Of a DNA stretch of 64,000 nucleotides, positions 20,731-31,446 are shown one piece after another (position 1 is the first letter of the stretch; each line of letters starts with the position of its first letter). The notes under the pieces are model-generated. The model made no database searches. It was not told the origin of the DNA and was given only the letters and a program-made list of their open reading frames with translations. The stretch covers positions 930,001 through 994,000 of the forward strand of contig JAAKBF010000030.1 of the NCBI GenBank assembly GCA_012656075.1. Reading direction: 5' to 3'. The stretch is from Phytophthora hibernalis (Eukaryota > Oomycota > Peronosporomycetes > Peronosporales > Peronosporaceae). Made by a program: the position numbers and the translations under genes.

Positions 20731-21639
20731 GAGCGTCTTGTGCGGGAAGGAGAGGTACACGCGCTTTGGGACACGAGACCTGTCGCGCTCACGCTCCGCT
20801 CGCTGTAGACACTTTGAGCCGAGGTACCGACCACCAAGACGAAACAATTGCGGCGGAAGGTGAGCGTCCGACGCCTTCAGGAGGCCAGGGACTCGCGGCA
20901 CCGCACACGACAAAACCCTCGTGCAATGGCGAGTCGCTATTGGCGACCACACAAATGTAGTTCAGCGGCGACCACGTTGAAGTTGTATCCTGGTTATCAG
21001 GTGCGCCTAGAGTGTCATGGTCCCGTGTATCGAAACCCCAGACATAGGGCGCTCATACGTACGCGCGCAGAGGACGGGGGCAGGTCCAAAGTCGCCGAAG
21101 ACACTGTGATCGTGGTTTAGCTTGCCGCATCGATCGCTTCAACAACACTCTTTTATCGCCGCGTCGAGCGCACTCATGTTCGTATTACGCTCGCGCGGGC
21201 ACCGTCGCAAGATATGTGAAGTCGGTAAAGCCGGGCAGCATGTGCACGCGCTGCCGAAGCAAATCAAGCGAGTCGAGCGGCTTGATGAAAACCCATCCTC
21301 CCAACTTCGTTAGTCGCGGAGGTATCGCGATCGAGGCGCTACATTCACGCGATCGAGGCCAGTTTCAGCAACACGACGCGAACGAAGCCACCTTACTTTG
21401 TCGAGCCACGTGTGGCAACTTCGGGGTCGAGTGCGCAACGCATTTTCGAATGTGGTCCCGGACCGGCTCTGCAATTTCGCTAGTTGGGACAGAGCCGGTA
21501 TGATTGATTAGCCATAAAAATACCTAATCGTTTTGATGTCAACGTTGACTCCAGCGGCAAGCTTACATGTCCAGACCGGTCGGCTCGACGACAGCGGGCG
21601 TCTTCCTTGCTGCGCCTCGAGGTTTACACTGTAGTAGCC

Positions 21640-21785
21640 TACTACCGATACTACTACATGTAGTAGGACATCAATAACACCGCGGAAACGCACATTCGTT
21701 GCAGGAATCCGCTCTCACTGCGCGGATGCTACATGATACTTCGAAGTACAGTACATGTACATGTATGCTGTACATGTATGTACTT
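21640..21785. repeat. Cluster of TACATGTA / GTAGTA palindromic motifs
   Basis: Dense overlapping copies of the palindromes TACATGTA and CTACATGTAG, with TAGTAG/CTACTA inverted runs, between 21640 and 21785. The same motif recurs singly or in pairs elsewhere (for example 40185-40195, 40323-40345). Confidence 0.6.
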
Positions 21786-23693
21786 TGCTTGCGAATCATG
21801 CCGCAGTGGAATCCAGTGTCGAGACATTTGAAACCGTGGCAGCGGATTGCTGGGAAATGGAACACTACATGTAGCAACGACTGGAGGAGCGGCGGCGGAG
21901 CTCGTCACAGCATGCTACGAACCACCGGTGAGACGATCGTCATGCACAGCAGCCCTTGCGCCGCAAGGGAGACGGCGTGAGTTGACATGAAGGTGTTGCC
22001 TGATGAGATGCATGTACGAATTAAGCGCCAGCGCGCCGTCCCAACTTGGGACCCAAACGGATCATCCATGACCTACATGATTCCTTTAGGTCGACGACTG
22101 CAGGCCGCAGCAGGAGTCGCACAGTGAGCGCTCGAAGTTCCTGACAGTGCAGTGAAGTCGAGAATCAAGTCGCCGCATGTGACGAGGCTGAGGCAAAGCG
22201 AAGGCCTGGATTCTTTAAGTTTTACAGAGAGTGGGCATCCGGACAAAACAATTGTTGCCAAAATTGGATCTGCGGAGCAAGTTGCTGCTGCGTTGCTCCA
22301 AGCAATGCTGCCGCTTGCAGCCTTGGTCCAAGTCTTGGACTCCAAGATGCGGGTCCAGCGCAATCTACATTGTAGCACTATAATACATATGTGCATGTAA
22401 CCGGGGTCCAGGGAGGTCTTGCATTTCGGTGGGGTTGTTACCTCGCAGGTACAGTACAGTTAGGGATGTTTTATGCAATGCACTTTTCGTGCATTTTACC
22501 CCACTTTAATACAGATGCAGTATATTTTTATTACGAAAATAGCCCCGTGCGAGGCGTTGGTTGAGGAGGTGGCGCTGGTGTAGGAAAGGTGAGTACGTTC
22601 GAGGATGAGTCGCCTACTGCTCTGTTCGCGGCCAGGATACAAGATCGCCGCTTGCACGAGCGGTCATGCGTTGAAGTTTGAATTTGGGTTCGAAATTTGG
22701 GCTGATTATCCTTTTTTATTACATAAATAGCCATTGTACCCAATGCACGAAGTATAAATACATGTTCCGGGTAACTCATGATTATTCAGACGACCCACTT
22801 GTGGTCACGCTGAGGTACGCCAAAACTTGAATGGTTTGGCATCTGCGAGCGCACAAGCACTGGGTTAATTATAATGGCATCGCCACCGCTTGTCGTGGTT
22901 TCAAGGGCATCCAAATGTCTGCATAAATGCCCCATCCTCCGACAACCATCGCAAGGGCTCACAGCCATGCCATTGGCAACGCACAGGAGTTTGACATGTT
23001 TGATTTATCTGCCAGAAGACTGATCCCCTTCTAAACTACTATTTTAGCAGCCCCTGGGTGTCAGGAAGGTGAAGGTGGCTGGCATCTCTGATGACCAATG
23101 GTGCGAAACGTAAGTCAAGCGACGACGTACCTGCAGCTAATGGGGCGGTTGCGGTGGGTCGAGTCACAAGAACTTGATCTAAAGACAGAGACCGATGGTC
23201 GATCAGGCAGTAAATCGTGCAATTACAGTGTCTTCAAAGCGTGGAGAGCTACGATCGAATGCTTTCAACCGGAAAGTATCGCTCTCGTTTCCAGGCATCC
23301 TGCTTCATCGTCCGAATAAAGCGACCCCGAGCTCGTACGACCTCTAAAATCGCCGACCACAACAGCACAAGACCATCGTACCAGTTCAGACACTTGAAAC
23401 CTGCACTGTACAAAGTTTCATGTTTCAAGATTTTCAAATTACCGGTATCAGATTTTAACTCAGATGTTTCATCCAATGACGTCGTCATTGGCAAGGAATT
23501 TGTATCGGTCTACCGGTATATACCGGTACGATCAAGCAGTTAAAAGGCGCAGGCAAAGTATTACATCCGTCCAGGTGGACCTTACGAAATCTCAAATTTG
23601 ATGATGGACCACTCACGACGGCAGACTCCCATTGGCCGATACAAAAATCCAGTTCCCAAAACCCAGTCCAATGTCTCATTAGGAGCTCAAACC

Positions 23694-25558
23694 ATGACCC
23701 AGCGCGAAGTTCTTCCTCCGTGCTGCCACGCGCTCTCGCCCGGCCGTAAATACTCGTCGCAGGTCACCACCTCCACCTCCTCCTCCTCTCTGTTGCCCTT
23801 TCTAACGCTCTCCTTTTGCAGCCCAAATTCGCGTCGGAATTGGCGAAATTCGGCGTCTCCACTAAACGTGACGGCGTCCTGCGACTCGCCAGCGACCTCA
23901 GCGTCGCCCGATCCGCGTTGCAATTGGAGAACGTCCCCACAACGTCCGTATTTCAATCGGCCGACGATATCTCCAGTTACTCGCAGAAATTGACCGCGTA
24001 CTTGGCACTCGTCAAGGGATTCACGGAATCCGCCGTGCAACCGACCGACGCAGCGTCAGTGGCATCAACCGATGCGACGGTGGAAACGTCTCTGCGCCAG
24101 CCACTGGTGGAGGCTGCGGACGCTCAGGGCGAGTGTGAGGCCGCCGACTGCAGCGGGTGCCTCAACTTTTGTCGCTGGCAGGACGCACTCACGGGCCAGA
24201 CGGTGTACGCTCGCAGTGCGAGGCAGGAGGCTGCGCACGTGCTGCTGGCTGCTGGGGTCTTGATGATGACGGAGGCCAGAGACAAAGTGGACGCGATCCT
24301 GGCCGAGAGACTGTCGGAGCTCAGTGAGACGCAGCTCAAGGTCGCGTACCAGCTGCTGCTGCATGCTGCGGGCGTGCTGGAAGCGTGTCTGGAGTCGATG
24401 AATGTCGTCCCCAAAGCGATTGGGGCGGAGTTTGCGGATCTGGGAGGAAAGGATGTGGCAGGAGACGCTCATGTGGCGGAAGATGACAGTGGAGCAGCGC
24501 CGGACGACGACATGATGACCAAGTGGAGGGAGGAGCAGCGTCAGGTGCAGCAACTGGCGCTGTCAAAAAATGTTCCTGACACGAATGCAACGGAAAATGG
24601 CAAGACTGCCAAGCCCGCTGTGGCTAGCGCAGCGGAGGATCTCGCGATGTTAAAACGCGTGCCAGACCTCGCAGATGGACGCTTCCCGCAGTTGCTGGCG
24701 TGGATTGCACTTGCTCAGGCGCAGGAGCTGGTCGTGTTGCGTGGAGTGACTCGTGAGGTCGTCGACTTTTCTTTGATGGCGAAGCTGTCGATGGATATTT
24801 CTGCGAGATACAAAGGTAGGTGCAGCTTGCTTTCTTTTGTGCGTACATACATGTACGTGGTTGTTTGGAGCTAATTGAGTTTTTCTGTGACTTATCCTGC
24901 AGAATGCCAAACTATTGCTGCGCGCCTAATGCCGTACTCGACCTCGACCACGGCTGAGCGTATCCGCCTATATTGCGCCTACAAAGAGCCCTACTACCAG
25001 GCCATTTCAACGTACTTTCAAGGTGCTGCCTGCATGGTGAAGGAGGATGCTCGAAACTGTGTACAGGCAGTGGCAAACCTCAAGAAGGCTGCCGCGCTTT
25101 TTGAAGCAGTTGTGCCACTTGAGAAAGGCTACGAGTCCAAGATGGCGACGGACAAAGATGAAAAAGCGCGCGTGACCCTGCTAACGACTGTGTTTCTTCG
25201 ATCGCAGCAGATCATCAGTCGAGATCTAGACATCGTCACCCACCGCAACGACAGCGTTTATTACGAACCGGTGCGTCTAGCTGCCGAAGTGCAAAGCTTT
25301 TGTTGTTTTTGGTAAGCTAATTATTGTGACTGTGCTGCGCAGATTCCTCAACCTGAAAGCGCGTGCAACGCACTGAGTCTTGTAAAGTCGACGACGTTCT
25401 CACCGGCCACAACCAGCGAATTGTGGCGTGACGGCGAGGTTGTCAACTGCCTGAAGCCTACTGCAGTGGTCGCGTCACCTGAAACCCAACAACAAACAAG
25501 TCGTCCACGAGAGGGTGCTGCTCGAGCTGCATCATATCATAACGCACCTGGCCAATAG
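23694..25558 (+). CDS. BRO1-domain protein (BROX-like), four exons
   Basis: BRO1 domains bind ESCRT-III CHMP4-type subunits during membrane remodelling. Exons are 23694-23762, 23822-24815, 24903-25270 and 25343-25558, with introns of 59, 87 and 72 bp; no frame break. The banana-shaped BRO1 fold is suggested by a run of long helices: WQDALTGQTVYARSARQEAA, YQLLLHAAGVLEACL, LAWIALAQAQELVVLRGV (matching the Ala-Gln-Glu helix of BROX), and YKEPYYQAIS with GAACMVKEDARNCVQAVANL near the end. The C-terminus (residues after about 480) is low complexity and lacks a prenylation CaaX box or an ALIX-type V domain. About 548 residues. The closest match in mind is BROX or plant BRO1-like proteins. Confidence 0.75.
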
Positions 25559-25719
25559 CGGATCAAAGCTGGGGGATGAAGCTAACACGAAAAACACGTT
25601 TTGTATTGACTGACAAGGTTGGTTGTACGTTTTCACTTGAACGTAGGGGTCTTACACACAAGACACGACAGCACTTGCACATACGAGATGCTACTCCAAG
25701 AACCGTAGAGCCGTGTCAA

Positions 25720-26385
25720 TCATCCACGCAGAGCTCTTGCCCTCGCGCTTCCGCCCTGCACCAACGCGGCGGCTTGCTGAGCTGCAGTCGTCACACTACC
25801 GTCCGTCGAGTACATCAGGTGCGCCATCATGTTGAAGCCAGCGCCGCACACGGGATCACCCGTGTTGCAGAACTCGATGGCTTTGGGTCCGTACGTCGAG
25901 CTGGAGCTCTCGATGGTCTGACCCATAAGCTTCAACGGGTTGCCGAACGTCACGATGGCCTTGATACGCGGAGCCAAGGTCTCCGGGATAGTGGCACCGG
26001 AACCGAGCATCGTTTGAATACCAATGGCGATGTCGGTAACACTCGCACCTTGAGAGTACCCGCCGAGCACGAAGACGGTGTTGGGGCATTGCTGTGCCAC
26101 GGATACGACGTGGTTGGTCATATCGGTGGCACCGGGTCCAGCACTGGTTTGGTCGTAGGAAGCGAGGTAGCTGACGGCGTAGGACGAGACGCTCATGCCA
26201 CCGAGGTTGGAGGTGATGCCACTGACGAGAGGCTCTCCACAAATGCCAAGTCCGGCCATCTCACCACTACCGCGAGCGAAGACGACATGAACATCGGAGC
26301 ATTGGGCATTGACGACGTTGCTGAGGTTGGCGAGCAGCATTAGGAGGGACCCCAGGGCAATTGTGCACATTGTCGAAAACTTCAT
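25720..26385 (-). CDS. Secreted cutinase (CE5), copy 1
   Basis: A serine esterase that hydrolyses plant cutin outside the cell. 221 residues from the ATG at 26385. A signal peptide (MKFSTMCTIALGSLLMLLAN, cleavage after about VVNA) is followed by the cutinase fold: CSDVHVVFARGSGE (oxyanion-hole strand and first Cys), nucleophile elbow GGYSQGASVTD, and GDPVCGAGFN with MAHLMY giving Asp and His. All three triad residues and the Cys pairs are present. The C-terminus is slightly longer (GGSARARALRG) than in the other copies. It is divergent from copy 2 and most like copy 3 (shared IPETLAPRIKA, AQQCPNTVF). Confidence 0.93.
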   Translation of the reverse strand: MKFSTMCTIALGSLLMLLANLSNVVNAQCSDVHVVFARGSGEMAGLGICGEPLVSGITSNLGGMSVSSYAVSYLASYDQTSAGPGATDMTNHVVSVAQQCPNTVFVLGGYSQGASVTDIAIGIQTMLGSGATIPETLAPRIKAIVTFGNPLKLMGQTIESSSSTYGPKAIEFCNTGDPVCGAGFNMMAHLMYSTDGSVTTAAQQAAALVQGGSARARALRG

Positions 26386-26436
26386 GGTCGTAGGTGTGGA
26401 CTTCAACTGTTCGATGCGGCTTCAGCAGTAACTGGT

Positions 26437-26452
26437 AAAATGAGGAATGACC
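26437..26452 (-). promoter_or_regulatory. Inr/FPR core promoter of cutinase copy 1
   Basis: Read on the minus strand: GGTCATTCCTCATTTT, one mismatch to the oomycete core GCTCATTYYNCAWTTT, 52-67 bp before the start codon. Confidence 0.7.
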
Positions 26453-27599
26453 AAAACCTTTTTAATCTCTGGAGTTGGTGGTCACACTAGTTCATCCGCC
26501 TTGAAGCCGCCAGGGATGAAGACAAGCAGATAGGTTGCCATCCTTGTGTGTCACACAAGGCTCGAGCTGCGATCTTATCGGTTTGCCGGTGGATTTGCCC
26601 TCGCACTCTCTTGGCGCCAACTGGACGTTGAAGCCCATGGCGGCTGTTTCCCAGCTTGGCCCTTGAGACTCAAGTTGAGTCAGGCTCTTGACTCGCAGGA
26701 TAGTAGAATAGTGAGGCAAGCCAGCCGGGGGCATTTTCCTCACCGTTGTCGGACAGCGAGAGTTGTAAACGTTGCAAAACTTAACGTGAATCGCGGATTC
26801 GTGATGATGACCACAAATTTGCTGCTTGTAAAAGCGGGTACGGCATTCGGTCGGTCGGAGTTCTCGCTCGCTCGGGATAGTTTACATATGTAGCAATAGC
26901 ATAGGGACGCAGCGCGTAAGCTTTCGAACGTGACGTTTTGCCAGGTGCTGGCTTCTGCTGTAAGCGGTCTAGAGAAGGAGGCAAGCACATCGTTCTGCAG
27001 CTGGGGCCCCACTTTGTTGTAGCACTGAGAAACTTTCGCTCTCGCTTTGTCGGGCTTTGGCCGGGTGATCTCGTATGCGGTGCAGCACCACTACAAATGT
27101 CAATTTCATCATTTTACGAACCCCACGGGTAAAAGTCGAGTGCAAGCACACAATGCACCCACGCAGGCCTCCCACAAACTATTCGCCTGTAGTACAGTTT
27201 CTCCCTCTCGTCTTGTTTTTAGGTTTCTTTGTTGATGATCACGGGCAAGAAGCGGGTGGCCAAACTATTGTTTTCTACAGCGGCAGACTGGGGACGATCA
27301 ATTACCAGATGTCGATTATGGTCAACAGATACACTGCCAACATAGCACTTCAAGTTCCGGAGAGAGCCGTCCTGTGGTCTCCGAATACTTTGGCACCACT
27401 TGCTGAAAGCGGTTTGCAAACTTTTCAAACGAAGCAAGCAGACGCTGCAGAAAAGCGATACAACACCAGAGGTTTCGAGCCACAAACTCCATGGCTTTGG
27501 AAGACCAACTGGTAGAGGGATGAGTTCTTCTCGCACTCAACTTGCTGAAAATCTACGACTGGCAAAGCCACCAAACATCACTTGACCACTCAAATAGTT
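26453..27599. other. Intergenic spacer between divergent cutinases 1 and 2
   Basis: About 1.15 kb between the two core promoters. An open frame at 27075-27515 shows no recognisable protein. It must contain the regulatory DNA of both genes; no repeat stands out. Confidence 0.4.
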
Positions 27600-27615
27600 G
27601 ATCATTCTTCATTTT
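27600..27615 (+). promoter_or_regulatory. Inr/FPR core promoter of cutinase copy 2
   Basis: GATCATTCTTCATTTT, differing at one position from the oomycete core, 64-79 bp before the start codon. Confidence 0.7.
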
Positions 27616-27678
27616 CCGCCGCACTGCGCACAACTAACCAACTGAGGCCTCCAAGTTCCCAAGCAAACTACTACCATC

Positions 27679-28335
27679 ATGAAGTTCTCTGCTCCGTGCT
27701 CGACGATCCTCGGATCTCTCCTTCTTCTACTCGCCAACTCGAACAACCTTGTCAACGCTGCTTGTTCTGACGTGCATGTTGTCTTCGCCCGTGGAAGCGG
27801 TGAGATGGCTGGACTCGGTATCTGCGGTGAGCCTCTGGTCAGTGGTATCACCTCTGGTCTCTCAGGAATGAGCGTCTCGTCCTACGCGGTCAGCTACCTC
27901 GCTTCCTACGACCAAACTAGCGCCGGCCCGGGTGCCACCGATATGACCAACCACGTCGTGTCCGTGGCACAGGAATGCCCGAACACCGTTTTCGTGCTCG
28001 GTGGGTACTCTCAAGGTGCCAGTGTTACCGACATCGCAATCGGTATCAAGACGACACTTGGATCCGGCGACACCATCCCTGACACTTTGTCATCGCGTAT
28101 CAAGGCCATCGTGACGTTCGGCAATCCGTTGAAGCTCATGGGTCAGACCATTGAAAGCTCCAGCTCAACGTACGGGTCCAAGGCGATTGAGTTCTGCAAC
28201 ACAGGCGACCCAGTGTGCGGCAACGGCTTCAACACGATGGCGCACCTGACGTATGCGACGGACGGTAGCGTGACTACTGCTGCCCAGAAGGCTGCTGCAT
28301 TGGTGAAGGGAAGTGCTAGAGCGCTCCGTGCGTAG
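27679..28335 (+). CDS. Secreted cutinase (CE5), copy 2
   Basis: 218 residues, intact. Signal peptide MKFSAPCSTILGSLLLLLAN with cleavage near LVNA, then mature ACSDVHVVFARGSGE. Nucleophile elbow GGYSQGAS, catalytic Asp in GDPVCGNGFN and His in MAHLTY. The nucleotide sequence is very close to copy 4 in the central part (GDTIPDTLSSRIKA, AQECPNTVF), suggesting the plus-strand copies are sister genes. Extracellular cutin or related ester hydrolysis is expected. No introns. Confidence 0.93.
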   Translation: MKFSAPCSTILGSLLLLLANSNNLVNAACSDVHVVFARGSGEMAGLGICGEPLVSGITSGLSGMSVSSYAVSYLASYDQTSAGPGATDMTNHVVSVAQECPNTVFVLGGYSQGASVTDIAIGIKTTLGSGDTIPDTLSSRIKAIVTFGNPLKLMGQTIESSSSTYGSKAIEFCNTGDPVCGNGFNTMAHLTYATDGSVTTAAQKAAALVKGSARALRA

Positions 28336-28755
28336 GCCGCTCTAAATTTTGAAGGCGAAAAACGTACAGCGGAATCGCATTGTATGTAGATGGTGGTGTT
28401 TAAACAATATATTTGTTGATCGTACGAATCCCTCTTTCAAGTTTCGTTCATGCCATTCTCGGTGATATCAATATTTCATCGCTTGCTTACTCAGTTTGAA
28501 GATCAAACGCCCCGGGTGCCACCTCTCGTTAATGGCACTCTGGACATGTAACTCCAATTACAGCTGAGAAACTATTGTCTAGAGTTCGTTGACAGCAACT
28601 TAGCCACACACAACGCATGAAAGAAATTTGCAACGAGCAGATACTTGTATTGAACAGCCAATCTTTGACCATAATGACTTACCCACACAGCCAACGAGCA
28701 GCACCACATACACAACATTCATTTCTGAGGAACACCAGTTGAATCAGCAGCGAAT
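28336..28755. other. Spacer between convergent cutinases 2 and 3
   Basis: 420 bp between the stop codons of copies 2 and 3. No gene or repeat seen. Confidence 0.4.
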
Positions 28756-29432
28756 TCACCCGCGCAGTGCTTGCACGCTACCCTTCACCAGCGCTGCAGC
28801 CTTTTCAGCCGCACTTGGCACGCTATCCATCGGGTACGTCATGTGAGCCATCGTGTTGAAGCCATTGCCGCATACCGGGTCGCCCAGGTTGCAGAACTCG
28901 ATTGCTTTGGGTCCGTACCTCGAGCTGGAGCTCTTGATGGTTTGACCCATGAGCTTCAACGGGTTGCCGAATGTCACAATAGCCTTGATGCGTGGAGCCA
29001 ATGTCTCCGGAATGGTTTTACCCATTCCGAGCATTGTCCGGATTCCGATGGAGATGTCGGTGACACTGGCACCTTGGGAATACCCTTCAAGCACGAAAAC
29101 GGTGTTGGGGCATTGCTGTGCCACAGACACGACGTGGTTGGTCATGTCAGTGGCGCCAGGTCCAGCACTGATTTGATCAACCGAAGCGAGATACCTGATG
29201 GCGTAGGATGAGACGCTCATGCCACCGAGGTTGGAGGTGATGCCACTGACGAGAGGCTGGCCGCAGATGCCGAGTCCTGGTAGCTCTCCACTGCCTCGAG
29301 CGAAAACGATGTGTACGTCGGAACACTGGGCGTTGACGATGTTGGCACAGGTGGCGAGGAGCAACAGGATAGATCCGTGGTTCGAGGTGAACTAACAGGA
29401 TAGATCCGTGGTTCGAGGTGAACTGGAACGAT
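28756..29432 (-). pseudogene. Cutinase copy 3, 5' end broken
   Basis: The mature part is well preserved: CSDVHIVFARGSGE, nucleophile GYSQGAS, GDPVCGNGFN and MAHMTY, ending VKGSVQALRG. The 5' end is not. The signal-peptide region (FTSNHGSILLLLATCANIVNA) is cut by a 31-bp tandem duplication (29363-29393 and 29394-29424), which shifts the frame. The position of the expected ATG-AAG-TTC start reads TTC-CAG-TTC. The first in-frame ATG lies about 45 residues into the mature enzyme. Without an unseen upstream exon the protein cannot be made as a secreted enzyme. An Inr-like motif remains upstream (29475-29489 minus), consistent with recent loss. Closest relative in the window is copy 1. Confidence 0.75.
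29363..29424. repeat. 31-bp exact tandem duplication
   Basis: Two identical 31-bp units, 29363-29393 and 29394-29424, within the signal-peptide codons of cutinase copy 3. The length is not a multiple of three. Confidence 0.95.
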
Positions 29433-30423
29433 TGGGATTGATGGCACTGCAGTGGAAGCAGAAGTGGAAGTGAAGTTGAAAATGAATCCCAGCACTCGTC
29501 GTGTTCTAGCAAGCGCTCGGTCATCGGTATGCACACCCCAGCAGATCATGCACACGATGTTCATTGTTCGTAAGCTGTATCCTCATACTCGGTGCTGCCC
29601 GCAATCAAGGTAAGTTTATGGTTGCGATCTTATCACACTGCTGTAGGATTTGCCAAATGATATCATATGGATGTTGAAGTGCACGTTTCCAAGAGGCACG
29701 TTTGTTCAGCGCCTTCGACACGAGGTTGGTCAGCAGTCACGCTGTTTACTTTTTGGACATCAAAATTTGTGGTCGTAGTTCCTAGAGCCACACCATCGTC
29801 ATGTTCAGCAGACCCGACTCCGCATGCTGACCTTTTGTCCTGTTGATGATGACCACCGTAGTGAAAACCAGGTGCTGTTGGAACTGTTTGACCAAGTGCA
29901 GAGATTAAGTCGACTTGCATGCTGGTTCGTTCCGATTCACAAGACGACTTAGCTTAACATGAAAAAGTGTACAAGGCTGTGGAGAAATTCTCCACAACTG
30001 CACTGCATTCTTCTGGAGAATGCAGTGCTCTTCGTCTACTCGACAAATTCCTGTCAACAAAACTGATCGAGTACGTGCTACTCTGCAACGACTGGATGTC
30101 GAATTTGCCCGTCAACATCACCGCCGACCGAACATGCGCAGTTCTTCAGTGCCAGCTCGCGTCAATATCTGAGTGCACCATGTTTCTGCAGCAGCTTGTG
30201 TTTCACTCACTCGTAAAGCTCCTAGACACCCCACTAAGACGTGTTCAACAGAAGCATTTTGAGACAAATATTATAATAATGGCTGTGAGCCACAAGCGTG
30301 CGTTGCAGGCTTAGTGGTGAAAGTCCAGCTGTCAATGTGCGCAGGACGCAAGTAAGCCACGTCAAAAACAACATGCAACACAATAAAACTTCGCTTTGCT
30401 AAACCTTGGTCGTTCTCGGAATT
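29433..30423. other. Spacer between divergent cutinases 3 and 4
   Basis: About 1 kb, the equivalent of the spacer between copies 1 and 2. It contains the hairpin at 30001-30027 and short unrecognised open frames (for example 29967-30314). No gene supported. Confidence 0.4.
30001..30027. repeat. 11-bp inverted repeat hairpin
   Basis: CACTGCATTCT, five-base loop TCTGG, AGAATGCAGTG; the arms are perfect complements. It lies in the spacer between divergent cutinase copies 3 and 4. Confidence 0.75.
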
Positions 30424-30438
30424 GCTCATTCGGCATTT
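30424..30438 (+). promoter_or_regulatory. Inr/FPR core promoter of cutinase copy 4
   Basis: GCTCATTCGGCATTT, a close match to the oomycete core GCTCATTYYNCAWTTT, 41-55 bp before the start codon. Confidence 0.7.
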
Positions 30439-30478
30439 ATCGCACACCAACCCAAGCCGATCAAAGCCCAGCAAAACC

Positions 30479-31123
30479 ATGAAGTTCACTGCTCCGTTCT
30501 CGACTATTATCGGATCCGTCCTTCTCGCCAACAACCTCGTCAACGCCGAATGCTCCGACGTGCACGTGGTTTTCGCTCGCGGAAGCGGCGAATCGGCAGG
30601 GCTGGGTATCTGTGGGGAGCCACTGGTCAGTGACCTCACCTCAAACCTCTCTGGTATGAGCGTCTCGTCCTACGCTGTCAACTATCTCGCTTCTATGGAC
30701 CAAACGAGCGCCGGACCGGGTGCCACCGATATGACAAACCACGTCGTGTCCGTGGCACAGGAGTGCCCAGACACTGTGTTCGTCCTCGGCGGGTATTCTC
30801 AAGGTGCCAGTGTTACCGACATCGCAATCGGCATCAAGACGTCGCTCGGCTCTGGCGACACCATCCCCGACACTTTGTCATCGCGTATCAAGGCCATCGT
30901 GACGTTTGGCAACCCGCTCAAACTTTCGGGTGACACGATTGAGAGCGCCAGCTCGACGTACGGACCCAAGGCCATCGAGTTCTGCAACGAAGGCGACCCT
31001 GTGTGCGGCAACGGCTCCAACACGATGGCGCACATGACGTACCCAACCGACGGCAGCGTCACCACCGCTGCTGAGAAGGCCGCCGCCTTGGTCAAAGGAA
31101 GCTCGCGAACGCTGCGCGGGTAA
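30479..31123 (+). CDS. Secreted cutinase (CE5), copy 4
   Basis: 214 residues, intact, no intron. Signal peptide MKFTAPFSTIIGSVLLANN with cleavage near LVNA; it is four residues shorter than in copy 2. Catalytic Ser in GGYSQGAS, Asp in GDPVCGNGSN and His in MAHMTY. Differences from the other copies (GESAGLGIC, LSGDTIESAS, ECPDTVF) concentrate on surface loops. Closest to copy 2. Confidence 0.93.
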   Translation: MKFTAPFSTIIGSVLLANNLVNAECSDVHVVFARGSGESAGLGICGEPLVSDLTSNLSGMSVSSYAVNYLASMDQTSAGPGATDMTNHVVSVAQECPDTVFVLGGYSQGASVTDIAIGIKTSLGSGDTIPDTLSSRIKAIVTFGNPLKLSGDTIESASSTYGPKAIEFCNEGDPVCGNGSNTMAHMTYPTDGSVTTAAEKAAALVKGSSRTLRG

Positions 31124-31446
31124 ACTTACCTCAAGTAGTCTCAAGCTGAGACTCATGTTGAAGTGTGCAAAAGTCTCTTGTAGACCAACACAAGTTGATG
31201 TTGTCCAAACCGTCCCAAAATCTACAGTCGTGTCCTCTAGCTCGTTTTGTTGCATCGATTGCCTAACTGCTTGGTGGTTCTCAGTGCGTCTTGTTGAAGT
31301 TGCAGTCTTCCCAAACCTCCGCTATCCGATTCAATAAAACCACAACGAGTTCGAAAGGGGTTTCTAATGCTTCATTCCTCATGTACACCACACCATTAAA
31401 AAGCGCGGGAATCCCTTTCCTTTCACTTTCAAATTCGTTCCGCATC
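31124..31446. other. Spacer between cutinase 4 and kinesin
   Basis: 323 bp holding the cutinase 3' region and the kinesin promoter. TTCATTCC near 31369 fits an oomycete initiator about 75 bp before the kinesin ATG. No gene. Confidence 0.4.

Larger units (their letters stand above)
19488..23693. other. Gene-poor region of 4.2 kb
   Basis: The largest stretch without a supported gene. Several open frames of 60-170 codons exist (for example 20457-20960), but none shows domain motifs, codon bias like the neighbours, or splice-joined continuity. The sequence contains many TACATGTA-type motifs, one strong palindrome (20706-20730) and short T-rich segments. It may be decayed transposon or gene sequence, but I cannot identify the source. 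Confidence 0.45.

Noticed and set aside
20457..20960. 167-codon open frame in the gene-poor region
   Set aside because: No domain, no splice partner, and composition unlike the neighbouring genes; longest of several random frames in the region.
27075..27515. 146-codon frame between cutinases 1 and 2
   Set aside because: No recognised motif and no clean ATG-plus-promoter context; treated as spacer.
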